Source: Actinomycetota bacterium
Lineage (GTDB): Bacteria > Actinomycetota > Acidimicrobiia > Acidimicrobiales > Ilumatobacteraceae
Assembly (NCBI GenBank): GCA_009726095.1
Contig: WLMZ01000006.1
Coordinates: 1-62,202 of the forward strand
Direction of reading: 5' to 3'
DNA length: 62,202 nt
Positions 33,157 through 41,372 of the stretch are shown here, one piece after another (positions within the stretch are counted from its first letter, which is position 1; each line of letters begins with the position of its first letter). The notes beneath the pieces are model-generated. The model did not search any database. It saw nothing but the letters and a program-made list of their open reading frames with translations, and was not told where the DNA came from. Position numbers and translations under genes: made by a program.

Positions 33157-34124
33157 GCGCACCAGCAGACGCACCAGCAGACGCAGTCGCAGCGGCGTAC
33201 ACCGCGCAGTTGCAGTCGTATGCCGGCAAGGAAATCGGTGTCGTGGCCGTGGCCCCCGACGATGTCAACGTGCCAATGGTCCGCCATTGGTGCCAGGCCA
33301 TGGGCGACACCAACCCGGTGTACCTCGACGAAACCGCAGCTGCGGCCTCGGTTCACGGTGGCCTGGTGGCTCCGCCCACGATGCTGCAGGCGTGGGTGAT
33401 GCGCCCGTTCGGTGAGGGCCGCGACGAGAGCGACACGAACCCGTACGCTCAGCTGACCGCGTTGGTCGAGTCGAAGGGCTTCACGTCGGTGGTGGCCACC
33501 AACTGCGAGCAGACCTACGACCGTTACCTGCGCCCGGGCGACCGGCTCACCATGCGTACGGTCATCGACTCGGTGTCCGAGGAAAAGACCACGGGTCTCG
33601 GCACTGGACACTTCATCACGACCCGCCAGGACTACTACGACGCGTCCGGCGAACGGGTCGGATCGATGTTGTTCCGCATCCTCAAGTTCCGCCCCGCTGC
33701 GAAGAAGCCGGCCCCGGCGCCGCGGCCCCTCCGGCCGCGCCCGTCGCTGACGCACGACCAGTTGTTCTGGTTCGAGGGCCTGCAGCAGGGCAAACTGCTG
33801 ATCCAGCGATGCACGCAGTGCGCCACGTTGCGTCACCCCTCCGGACCCATGTGCCGTCACTGCCGCTCGCTGTTGTGGGACACACTGCAGGCTTCGGGCA
33901 GGGGCACGATCCACAGCTTTGTCGTCGTGCACTATCCGCAGATCCCCAGCCTCGAATACCCCAATCAGGTGCTGCTGGTCGATCTCGAAGAGGGAGTGCG
34001 TGTGGTGGCCAACTCCATCGACACCACCCCGGAGCAGCTCCAGATCGGTGCACCCGTCGAGCTTGTGGTGCAGCGCTGCGACGACGAACTGTCGTTGCCC
34101 TTCTTCAAGGTGGTCAACTCGTGA
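33153..34124 (+). CDS. ChsH2-like fused MaoC hydratase/DUF35 protein
   Basis: 323 residues. Residues ~15-185 are a MaoC hot-dog domain and ~200-320 a DUF35 domain with zinc ribbon C220-x2-C223 / C234-x2-C237 and an OB fold. This is the domain order of mycobacterial ChsH2 (Rv3542c). In the hydratase motif the sequence is MGDTNPVYLDE: Asp52 is present but the catalytic His is Tyr57. This fits ChsH2, where the catalytic pair comes from ChsH1. The DUF35 part is known to bind the Ltp2 aldolase. The N-terminus (APADAPADA) is encoded by a 12-bp direct repeat. ATGA and GTGA overlaps join it to both ACAD genes. Confidence 0.93.
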   Translation: MSAPADAPADAVAAAYTAQLQSYAGKEIGVVAVAPDDVNVPMVRHWCQAMGDTNPVYLDETAAAASVHGGLVAPPTMLQAWVMRPFGEGRDESDTNPYAQLTALVESKGFTSVVATNCEQTYDRYLRPGDRLTMRTVIDSVSEEKTTGLGTGHFITTRQDYYDASGERVGSMLFRILKFRPAAKKPAPAPRPLRPRPSLTHDQLFWFEGLQQGKLLIQRCTQCATLRHPSGPMCRHCRSLLWDTLQASGRGTIHSFVVVHYPQIPSLEYPNQVLLVDLEEGVRVVANSIDTTPEQLQIGAPVELVVQRCDDELSLPFFKVVNS

Positions 34125-35245
34125 ACTTCGATCTCAGCGACGAACAGAACGTCGTCAGCGACCTCGCCAAGCAGATCTTCGAGGGCCATGCCCCGGTCGA
34201 GCGCGTCAAGCACGTCGAACGTGCGGGCGACGGGTTCGACCGTGAGCTCTGGCACGAACTCGCCAACGCGAACCTGCTCGGTCTGTGCCTGCCGGAAGAT
34301 GTCGGCGGCAGCGGCTTCGGCCTGGTCGAGCTGTGCATGCTGCTCGAGCAGCAGGGGCGCCGTGTTGCCCCGGTGCCGGTGTGGGCAACGCTCGCTCTGG
34401 GTGCTCTGCCGATTGCCGAGTTCGGCACCCCGGCACAACGTACGGAGTGGCTGCCCGGCGTGTGCGCCGGCAACGTCGTGCTCAGCGCGGCGCTCAACGA
34501 ACGTGGTGCCGACGATGCACTGCGCCCCACGGTCACGGCGCTTCGCAGCGAGCATGGCTGGCATCTGCAGGGCGTGAAGCCCACGGTGCCGTCGGCGCAA
34601 TTCGCTGCACGCGTGTTGGTGCCGGCCCGTCAGGACGACGGCCGCATCGGTGTGTTCCTGGTGAACCCGGCCGACGCCGGTGTGCAGGTGCAACCCGTGA
34701 AGGCAACCAACCATCAGCCGCACGCCCACCTGGTCATCGACACGGTGGTGTCCGCCGACGATCGCCTCGGTGGCGAGTCCGGCGATGGCGAGGAGCAGTT
34801 GCACTTCATGCTCGAGCGGGCGCTGGTGGGGTTGTGCGCGCTGCAGCTCGGCGTGTGTTCGGCAGCGATCGAGCAGACCGCGGCATACACGAGCGGACGC
34901 GCGCAGTTCGGCAAGCCGCTCAGCACATTCCAGGCGGTCGGTCATCAGGCCGCCGATGCGTTCATCCTGACCGAACCCATGCGGGTCACCATGTTGCAAG
35001 CGGCATGGCGACTCGTCCACGGGCTGCCGTCGCGCCAAGAGGTACTCATCGCCAAGTACTGGGCCAGCGAGGCCGGCCAGAAGGTGGTGCACCTGTGCCA
35101 GCACCTGCATGGGGGCATGGGCTCAGACATCGATTACCCGATACACCGTTACTTCCTGTGGGGTGTGCAGAACGAGACCACACTCGGCGCAGGCAGCACG
35201 CAGCTCGCCCGTCTCGGTGAGCTGATTGCCAGGGAGGGCCGATGA
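34121..35245 (+). CDS. Acyl-CoA dehydrogenase, FadE28/ChsE1-like partner chain
   Basis: 374 residues starting with GTG in a GTGA overlap. The beta domain lacks the SEP-x-AGSD motif. The C-terminus shows YTSGRAQFGKPLSTFQAVGHQAADAF and HLHGGMGSDIDYPIHRYFLWGVQNE, as in FadE28. It is the non-canonical subunit expected to partner the 31936 product. An ATGA overlap couples it to the MaoC gene. Confidence 0.92.
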   Translation: MNFDLSDEQNVVSDLAKQIFEGHAPVERVKHVERAGDGFDRELWHELANANLLGLCLPEDVGGSGFGLVELCMLLEQQGRRVAPVPVWATLALGALPIAEFGTPAQRTEWLPGVCAGNVVLSAALNERGADDALRPTVTALRSEHGWHLQGVKPTVPSAQFAARVLVPARQDDGRIGVFLVNPADAGVQVQPVKATNHQPHAHLVIDTVVSADDRLGGESGDGEEQLHFMLERALVGLCALQLGVCSAAIEQTAAYTSGRAQFGKPLSTFQAVGHQAADAFILTEPMRVTMLQAAWRLVHGLPSRQEVLIAKYWASEAGQKVVHLCQHLHGGMGSDIDYPIHRYFLWGVQNETTLGAGSTQLARLGELIAREGR

Positions 35246-35688
35246 CCTCGACATCGAGGAGCCTGCTCTACACCGAGGTGAACGTCGGTGATCAGCTCGC
35301 ACCGCTGCCGCTGCCGTTGACGCGCAGCCTCATCGTTGCCACGGCTCTTGCCAGCCGTGACTACCAGGATGTACATCACGACCCAGGCCTGGCGCAGGAG
35401 AAGGGGTCGAAGGACATCTTCATGAACATCCTCACGACCAATGGCCTCATCGGTCGCTACGTCACCGATTGGGCCGGCCCTGACGCTGTCATCAAGCGGG
35501 TGGCGATCCGTCTCGGCGTTCCCAACTATGCGGGGGACACGATGACCCTCACCGGCACCGTTACGCGCAAGGATGCCGGCGAGGTGGAGATCGCGGTGGT
35601 CGGGGCCAATGGTCTCGGCAACCATGTCACCGGTACTGTCACGGTCGGTCTGGCCGGCGGCGCGTCAGCAGATGGCACAGCGTCATGA
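35242..35688 (+). CDS. ChsH1-like MaoC enoyl-CoA hydratase
   Basis: 148 residues, a single hot-dog domain. The hydratase-2 motif ASRDYQDVHHDPGLA supplies D40 and H45, the catalytic Asp/His. It therefore complements the ChsH2-like protein, whose His is replaced. The heterocomplex would hydrate the 17(20)-enoyl-CoA to the beta-hydroxyacyl-CoA cleaved by Ltp2. It overlaps both neighbours by 4 bases. Confidence 0.92.
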   Translation: MTSTSRSLLYTEVNVGDQLAPLPLPLTRSLIVATALASRDYQDVHHDPGLAQEKGSKDIFMNILTTNGLIGRYVTDWAGPDAVIKRVAIRLGVPNYAGDTMTLTGTVTRKDAGEVEIAVVGANGLGNHVTGTVTVGLAGGASADGTAS

Positions 35689-36869
35689 GCCACTCGAACC
35701 GGCTTGGCGGTACCTCTGCGGTTGTCGGTATCGGCGCCACCGAGTTCTCGAAGGATTCCGGCCGGAGCGAGATGAGCTTGGCTTGTGAGGCCGTGGTTGC
35801 AGCGCTTGACGACGCAGGCATCGCCCCCAGCGAGGTCGATGGCTTTGCGTGCTTCGGGCCCGAGAACAACCCTGAAATCGAGATCGCCCGCCACACGGGG
35901 ATGAACGAGCTCACCTTCTTCGGTCGCGTGCACTACGGCGGCGGTGCTGCTGCCGGCACTGTGCACCAGGCAGCGATGGCTGTCGCGTCCGGGGCCGCTG
36001 ACGTGGTCGTGTGCTACCGCGCCTTCAACGAACGATCCGGGCGCCGCTTCGGCGCCGGTGTGCAGGACATCCCCACGGCGCCCACCGCCGAGCGTGCCCA
36101 GTTCAGCTGGTATTCGCCGATGGGCCTGCTCACCCCTGCCGCCTGGGTGGCGATGGTCGCTCGTCGCTACATGCACGAATACGGTGCCACCAGCGAGGAC
36201 TTCGGTCGCGTTGCCGTTGCCGATCGCAAGCACGCCGCCAACAACCCCAGGGCGTGGTTCTACAACGAACCCATCACCCTCGAGCAGCACCAGGCCAGCC
36301 GCTGGATCGCCGAGCCGCTGCACCTGCTCGACTGCTGCCAGGAGACCGATGGTGGCCAGGCGCTGATCGTCACCAGCGTCGAACGGGCCCGCGATCTGCA
36401 ACACGTTCCGGCGGTCATCGCTGCTGTAGCCCAGGGCACCGGAGTCGACCAACACGTCATGACCAGCTTCTACCGCGACGACATCGCCCAACTCCCGGAA
36501 ATGGGTGTCGTGGCCCGTCAGCTGTGGGCCGGGTCCGGGCTCACGCCCGCCGATATCCAGACGGCGGTGCTCTACGACCATTTCACGCCGTACGTGCTGA
36601 TGCAGCTCGAGGAGTTCGGGTTCTGCGGGCGTGGCGAGGGCAAGGACTTCATCCGTGGCGGCGCCATCGAGCTCGGTGGGCGCCTGCCCATCAACACCCA
36701 CGGCGGCCAACTCGGCGAGGCCTACATCCACGGCATGAACGGCATTGCCGAAGGGGTGCGCCAGATCCGTGGCACGTCGGTGAACCCGGTTGCCAACGTG
36801 GAGAACGTGCTGGTCACCGCTGGCACCGGTGTGCCCACCAGCGGCCTCATCCTGAGTACGGACCGATAG
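35685..36869 (+). CDS. Ltp2-like retro-aldolase (thiolase fold)
   Basis: 394 residues starting at the ATGA overlap (SNRLGGTSAVVGIGATEFSK). It has a thiolase fold of SCP2 type (HYGGGAAAGTVHQAAMAVASG, GGQLGEAYIHGMNGI). The published catalytic tyrosines of the Thermomonospora Ltp2 (Y294, Y344) match Y297 (VLYDHFTP) and Y347 (GEAYIHG), with the same spacing of 50. These replace the thiolase His/Cys and support carbon-carbon cleavage of the beta-hydroxyacyl-CoA, releasing a 17-keto steroid and propionyl-CoA. It needs the DUF35 part of the ChsH2-like protein upstream. Confidence 0.93.
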   Translation: MSHSNRLGGTSAVVGIGATEFSKDSGRSEMSLACEAVVAALDDAGIAPSEVDGFACFGPENNPEIEIARHTGMNELTFFGRVHYGGGAAAGTVHQAAMAVASGAADVVVCYRAFNERSGRRFGAGVQDIPTAPTAERAQFSWYSPMGLLTPAAWVAMVARRYMHEYGATSEDFGRVAVADRKHAANNPRAWFYNEPITLEQHQASRWIAEPLHLLDCCQETDGGQALIVTSVERARDLQHVPAVIAAVAQGTGVDQHVMTSFYRDDIAQLPEMGVVARQLWAGSGLTPADIQTAVLYDHFTPYVLMQLEEFGFCGRGEGKDFIRGGAIELGGRLPINTHGGQLGEAYIHGMNGIAEGVRQIRGTSVNPVANVENVLVTAGTGVPTSGLILSTDR

Positions 36870-36906
36870 CTCGTGGCCAACATTGCAGCGGCCGTTTCAC
36901 TACAGT

Positions 36907-36921
36907 CGCCCCATCGGGGCG
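36907..36921 (+). terminator. Hairpin after the Ltp2-like gene
   Basis: Stem CGCCCC / GGGGCG with a 3-base loop, 38 bases after the stop. It may weaken or end transcription before the P450 gene. No T-tract. Confidence 0.4.
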
Positions 36922-36938
36922 CTGCAACACCTCTACGA

Positions 36939-36967
36939 CTTGAACGAAACCGTCTTGAACGAAACCG
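36939..36967 (+). repeat. 14-bp direct repeat upstream of the P450 gene
   Basis: CTTGAACGAAACCG occurs at 36939-36952 and 36954-36967 (15-base period), ending 9 bases before the ATG at 36977. The second copy overlaps the Shine-Dalgarno region (GGAG, 36966-36969). It could be a tandem regulator site or an RNA element affecting translation. Confidence 0.6.
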
Positions 36968-36976
36968 GAGAACACG

Positions 36977-38197
36977 ATGAGCCTCGCTGACGAGATCAAC
37001 ATTGGCAGCCACGATGCATTCGTGCATGGCATCCCCCACGACCAGTTCACGCGGTTGCGTCACGAGGCCCCCGTGTATCTGCACCCCCAGTCCGAGGATG
37101 ACCAGCCGGTCGAGGGCTACTGGGTCATCAGCCGCCACGCCGACGTGGTGCGCGCCAACCGCCAGTGGGAGAACTTCTCCAGCGGGTTGAAGGGCGCCAT
37201 CATGGTCGAGGATCGCCCCGACCTCGAGATGGCCCGCATGATCATCGATCTCGACCCGCCCGAGCACACGCGGTTGCGCACGCTCGTGGCCCGTGGGTTC
37301 ACCCCGAAGGTGATCCGCTCGATGGACGGTCACTACCGCGATGTCACTCGCACCATCATCGCTAACGCCATGGCCAAGGACAGCTTCGATTTCGTCACCG
37401 AGATTGCCGCTGAACTGCCGCTCGTGGCCATTGCCGAGCTGATGGGATTGCCCGTTGAGGATCGCAACAAGGTGTTCGTGTGGTCGAACACCATGATCGG
37501 TAACTCCGATCCGGAGTACGGCGGCACGCCCGATCTCGCCCAGGCAGCGATGACCGAGCTGTACATGTACGCCAACGATCTCGCCGCGGCACGCAAGTTG
37601 GAGCCCCGTCAGGACATCATCACCACGTTGTTGTCGGCCGAGGGCGATCAGCAGCTCAGCGAGCACGAGTTCGACCTGTTCATCTTGTTGCTCGCGGTTG
37701 CCGGCAATGAGACCACCCGCAACGCACTCGCACACGGCATGAACGCGTTTCTCGAATTCCCCGATCAGTGGACCAAGCTGCAGAACGATCCCGAGGCACT
37801 GCTCGATAGCGCCATCGAGGAAATCCTGCGCTGGGCCACGCCGGTCATGCAGTTCCGTCGCACCGCAACGAACGATATCGAACTGCACGGTGTCACCATT
37901 CCAGCGGGCGCTGCGGTCATGCTCAACTACATGTCGGCCAACCGTGACGAGACCGTGTTCGAGAACCCAATGACCTTCGACATCACGCGTTCACCGAATC
38001 CGCACCTGGCCTTCGGCGGCGGCGGCCCGCACCACTGCCTCGGAGTCAGCCTGGCTCGTCTCGAGATGCGCATCATGTTCGAGGAACTGCTCCACCTGGT
38101 GGATCACTTCGAGCAGGTGGCTCCTGCCGATCGTCTGCGTTCCAACTTCATCAACGGCATCAAGCACCTCCAGGTTCGCGCGATCCCCAAGGCGTGA
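36977..38197 (+). CDS. Cytochrome P450, CYP125/CYP142-like
   Basis: 406 residues. The I-helix motif is AGNETT (242-247), as in CYP125, where Asn replaces the usual Asp/Glu. ExxR is in IEEILRWATPVMQFRRTA. The heme loop is FGGGGPHHCLG with Cys354. The C-terminal LRSNFINGIKHLQV closely resembles CYP125 enzymes, which oxidise the terminal methyl (C26) of sterols to the acid. The start has GGAG 7 bases before ATG. It follows the igr-like operon, just as cyp125 lies next to these genes in mycobacteria, although there it is first. Confidence 0.9.
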   Translation: MSLADEINIGSHDAFVHGIPHDQFTRLRHEAPVYLHPQSEDDQPVEGYWVISRHADVVRANRQWENFSSGLKGAIMVEDRPDLEMARMIIDLDPPEHTRLRTLVARGFTPKVIRSMDGHYRDVTRTIIANAMAKDSFDFVTEIAAELPLVAIAELMGLPVEDRNKVFVWSNTMIGNSDPEYGGTPDLAQAAMTELYMYANDLAAARKLEPRQDIITTLLSAEGDQQLSEHEFDLFILLLAVAGNETTRNALAHGMNAFLEFPDQWTKLQNDPEALLDSAIEEILRWATPVMQFRRTATNDIELHGVTIPAGAAVMLNYMSANRDETVFENPMTFDITRSPNPHLAFGGGGPHHCLGVSLARLEMRIMFEELLHLVDHFEQVAPADRLRSNFINGIKHLQVRAIPKA

Positions 38198-38206
38198 TGA
38201 TTCACC

Positions 38207-38223
38207 GACTCGAAGGGCGAGTC
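38207..38223. terminator. Bidirectional hairpin between two convergent P450 genes
   Basis: Stem GACTCG / CGAGTC with a 5-base loop. The right arm overlaps the stop codon of the minus-strand P450. Confidence 0.5.
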
Positions 38224-39412
38224 ACGACGGCGTCAGGGCCAGCGTCGCCTTCTGTATGCCGGCGATGATGCTGCTACGTGTGCGCTGCACGTCGCCGACG
38301 AGCTCGATGCTCGAGTAACGGTCGAGCATCTCGTTCAATACGACACCGATCTCTTGGCGGGCGAGCGAGGCGCCGATGCAGTAGTGCGCGCCGAAACCGA
38401 AGGCCAGATGTGGGTTGGGGGAGCGGGCGATGTCGAACTGCGCCGCAGTGGGGCCGAATACGGCTTCGTCGCGGTTGGCGCTGGCGTACAGCAGCACCAC
38501 GTGGTCGCCCGCCGCGATCGTGGTGCCGCCGAGATCGGTGTCTTCGACCGCCGTGCGCATGAAGTAGATCACCGAGCTCGACCAGCGCAACATCTCCTCC
38601 GCCGCAAGCGGGATGAGCGACCGATCAGCGCGGAGGCGTTGCCACTGATCGGGATCGCGGGCGAGTTCGATGATGCCCGATGACATCGTGTTGCGCACGG
38701 TTTCGTTGCCAGCGGTGAGCAACTGCACGGCGAACATCGCGATCTCGAAATCGGTGAGCCCCGCAGCGGCCAGCAACGAGAACACGTCGTCGCCCGGATG
38801 CATCTTCTTCTGCGCAACGACACCGAGCAGGTAGCCGATCATCTCGCCCTGGATCGCGAGTCGTTGCTCGGGCGTGTGGTCCGACGCACCGGGCACCGAC
38901 ACCTCGCTCCACAGGTAGAACTTCTCCCATTCGTCGGCCGGGACGCCGAGCAGTTCGCAGATGACCAGCAACGGGAACGGCACGGTGAAGTCGTGCACGA
39001 TGTCGATGGTGTCGCCGAGCGAATCGAGCAGACGGCGCGCGTGCCCGACCAGATGTGGGTGCAGTGCCTTCATCGCTGATGGACGGAACGCCGGCGCCAC
39101 CAACGCTCGATAGCGGGTGTGGTCGGGTGGGTCGGTGTGCATCATCGTGGGTGGCGATGGATACGTGTGGCCGATCTCGAAGGTGAGGATGCCCTGCCCG
39201 CTGCAGAAGCGCGTCGGATCCACCGATGCCTGCTGCACCTCTCGGTGATGGCTCGCCACCCAATACCCGCCGCCCTCGTTCCACGACACCGGGCCGGCGG
39301 CGCGCAGTTGGGCGAGGTGCTGCCATGGTTCTTCCACGATCTCGCCGGCGAAGAAGCCGTCGGCGAGCACCGCCTCGGTGAGCGGTTCGTGACGACGGGT
39401 CGATGCGGTCAT
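38222..39412 (-). CDS. Cytochrome P450, second copy, related to CYP125/142/124 group
   Basis: 396 residues. I-helix TAGNETVRNTM, ExxR in AEEMLRWSSSVIYFMRTA, and heme loop FGFGAHYCIGASLAR. Substrate-recognition regions differ from the 36977 gene (for example SEVSVPGASDHTPEQR), so it probably attacks another substrate or position. It is convergent with the first P450 and is followed upstream, on the minus strand, by an SDR gene whose stop is 5 bases away. P450, SDR, ACAD and SDR appear to be one minus operon starting at 42280. Confidence 0.9.
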   Translation of the reverse strand: MTASTRRHEPLTEAVLADGFFAGEIVEEPWQHLAQLRAAGPVSWNEGGGYWVASHHREVQQASVDPTRFCSGQGILTFEIGHTYPSPPTMMHTDPPDHTRYRALVAPAFRPSAMKALHPHLVGHARRLLDSLGDTIDIVHDFTVPFPLLVICELLGVPADEWEKFYLWSEVSVPGASDHTPEQRLAIQGEMIGYLLGVVAQKKMHPGDDVFSLLAAAGLTDFEIAMFAVQLLTAGNETVRNTMSSGIIELARDPDQWQRLRADRSLIPLAAEEMLRWSSSVIYFMRTAVEDTDLGGTTIAAGDHVVLLYASANRDEAVFGPTAAQFDIARSPNPHLAFGFGAHYCIGASLARQEIGVVLNEMLDRYSSIELVGDVQRTRSSIIAGIQKATLALTPS

Positions 39413-39417
39413 CTGCG

Positions 39418-40179
39418 TCAGGCCCGTTGCGAGCTGACCGACACGACTTCGCCGGTCATGTAGCTGCTGTAGTCACTGGCCAGGAATACCATCACGTTGG
39501 AGATCTCCCACGGTTCGGCGTAGCGGCCGAAGGCCTCGCGTTGGGTGAGTTCGTCGAGCAGTTCGTCGCTGGTGACCTTGGCCAGGAACGGGTGCATGGC
39601 CAGGCTGGGGGCCACGGCGTTGATGCGCACGCCGCGCTGGCCGGCTTCGATTGCCGCACACCGGGTGAGCGCCATCACCCCCGCCTTCGCCGCCGCATAG
39701 TGCGCCTGTCCGGCCTGCGCCCGCCAGCCGAGCACCGAGGCATTGTTGATGATGACGCCCCTGCCGCGTGGGTACATGTGGTTCAACCCGGCACGCATGC
39801 AGCGGAAGGTACCGTTGAGGGTGACATCGAGCACCAGGCTCCACTGCGTATCGGTCATCTCGTGCAACTCGGCCGTGCCGCCCATGCCGGCATTGTTGAT
39901 GAGCACGTCGATGCCGCCGCCGAGGTGCTCGGCAGCGCCGGCGATGAGCGCCTGCACGGAGTCTTCGTCGGTCACGTCGCAGGGGATGCCGGGTACGCCC
40001 AGTTCCTCGGCCGATTCGGCACAGCGGCGCTCGTGCTTGTCGCTGATGACCACCGTGGCACCTTCTTCGATGCAACGCTTGGCAGTGGCAAAGCCGATGC
40101 CGGTGCCCGCAGCGGCGGTGATGAGCACCGTCTTGCCCACGAGCAGACCGTGGGCGGGTACGTAATCAGGAGCAGTCAA
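39418..40179 (-). CDS. Short-chain dehydrogenase/reductase
   Basis: 253 residues. VLITAAAGTGIGFATAKRCIEEGATVVISDKHERR is the cofactor region and binds NAD(P) with an Asp after beta2. LINNAGMGGTAELHEM, the catalytic Ser in INNASVLGW and Y-x3-K in HYAAAKAGVM follow. The Ala-rich A-A-A-G-T-G-I-G loop is characteristic of SDRs in actinobacterial steroid clusters, but I do not assign a substrate. It lies between the P450 (5-base gap) and ACAD (17-base gap) genes. Confidence 0.9.
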   Translation of the reverse strand: MTAPDYVPAHGLLVGKTVLITAAAGTGIGFATAKRCIEEGATVVISDKHERRCAESAEELGVPGIPCDVTDEDSVQALIAGAAEHLGGGIDVLINNAGMGGTAELHEMTDTQWSLVLDVTLNGTFRCMRAGLNHMYPRGRGVIINNASVLGWRAQAGQAHYAAAKAGVMALTRCAAIEAGQRGVRINAVAPSLAMHPFLAKVTSDELLDELTQREAFGRYAEPWEISNVMVFLASDYSSYMTGEVVSVSSQRA

Positions 40180-40196
40180 GGCAGTTCCAATCGGTG

Positions 40197-41372
40197 TCAG
40201 GCGGGTTCTTTGGGCAGGCCGAGCACGCGCTCGCCCAGCACGTTGCGCTGGATCTCGTTGCTGCCACCGTAGATGGTGTCGCTGCGGGTGAACAGGAACA
40301 GCTTCTGCTCGAGCGACAGCTCGTAGGGGAAGCCCTCGCCGACCAGCCCGGCGGCTCCCATGATGTCCATCATCAACTCACCGAGGTCGCGGTGCCAGCT
40401 GCCCCAGAACAGCTTGCTGATGCTGGCTTCGGGGCCGGGAACGCCCGAACCCATCGACCGCAACGCGTTCCACCGCAGCAACTGCAGGCCGGTATGCGCC
40501 CGCATCAGGCGCTGACGCATCACGGGGTCGTCGGCCCGACCGAACGCCCGGGCAAGTTCGATGGTGCCCTGCAGCTCGCGTTCGAAACCCACCTGCTGGG
40601 CGAGCGTGGAGATGCCGCGCTCGAAGCCGAGCAGTCCCATCGCGACCCGCCACCCGTCACCGGGAGCGCCCACGATCATGTCGACGGGAGTGCGGGCATC
40701 GGTGAAAAAGGTCTCGTTGAACTCGCCGCCACCGGTGGGCTGGCGGATGATGCGGGTCTCCACGCCGGGCTGCTCCATCGGTACCAGCAGGAACGAGAGC
40801 CCCCTGTGGCGGGCAGATCCGGCCTCGGTTCGAGCCACCACGAAACACCAGTGGCTCACGTGTGCGAGCGAGGTCCAGACCTTCTGTCCGTTCAGTACCC
40901 ATTCGGGTGTGCCCGTTGTGTCGTCCAGCACGGCCTTGGTCTGCACGTTGGCCAGATCGCTACCGGCGTTGGGTTCGCTGTAGCCCTGGCACCAACGCTG
41001 CGTGCCGTCGAGGATGCCAGGGAGGAACTGGGCGCACTGCGCCGGCGTGCCGTATTCGATCAGTGTTGGGCCGAGCAGGTTCTCGCCCATGTGGTTCACG
41101 CGGGCGGGGGCCTGAGAGCGGGTGTATTCCTCGGCCCAGATGATCTGTTGGCTGACCGTGGCGCCGCTCCCACCGTGGCTCAGCGGCCAACCCAGTCCGA
41201 TCCACCCCGCTGCACCGAGTTCACGTTCCCATTCGACGCGCAGGTCGAAGCCGACCTCCTCGTCGCCGGGCCCACCGCGGCCTCGTAGCGCTGCGTACTC
41301 GCCGACCACGTGTTCGGCAAGCCACTGTCGAGCGCTCTGACGGAACTCTTCGTCGCTGAGCGACGCCACCAT
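40197..41372 (-). CDS. Acyl-CoA dehydrogenase, canonical chain
   Basis: 391 residues from ATG 41372, which shares its A with the SDR stop (TGATG). It has IGLGWPLSHGGSGATVSQQI, SEPNAGSDLANVQTKAVLDD and the C-terminal YGGSNEIQRNVLGERVLGLPKEPA. No adjacent partner chain exists, so it may be a homotetramer/homodimer or pair with the divergent ACAD at 42407. It is controlled with the SDR upstream by operator site 5. Confidence 0.9.
   Translation of the reverse strand: MVASLSDEEFRQSARQWLAEHVVGEYAALRGRGGPGDEEVGFDLRVEWERELGAAGWIGLGWPLSHGGSGATVSQQIIWAEEYTRSQAPARVNHMGENLLGPTLIEYGTPAQCAQFLPGILDGTQRWCQGYSEPNAGSDLANVQTKAVLDDTTGTPEWVLNGQKVWTSLAHVSHWCFVVARTEAGSARHRGLSFLLVPMEQPGVETRIIRQPTGGGEFNETFFTDARTPVDMIVGAPGDGWRVAMGLLGFERGISTLAQQVGFERELQGTIELARAFGRADDPVMRQRLMRAHTGLQLLRWNALRSMGSGVPGPEASISKLFWGSWHRDLGELMMDIMGAAGLVGEGFPYELSLEQKLFLFTRSDTIYGGSNEIQRNVLGERVLGLPKEPA

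Noticed and set aside
36722-37888. 388-codon minus-strand frame over the P450 gene
   Set aside because: Antisense to a P450 with all heme motifs; no family resemblance of its own.
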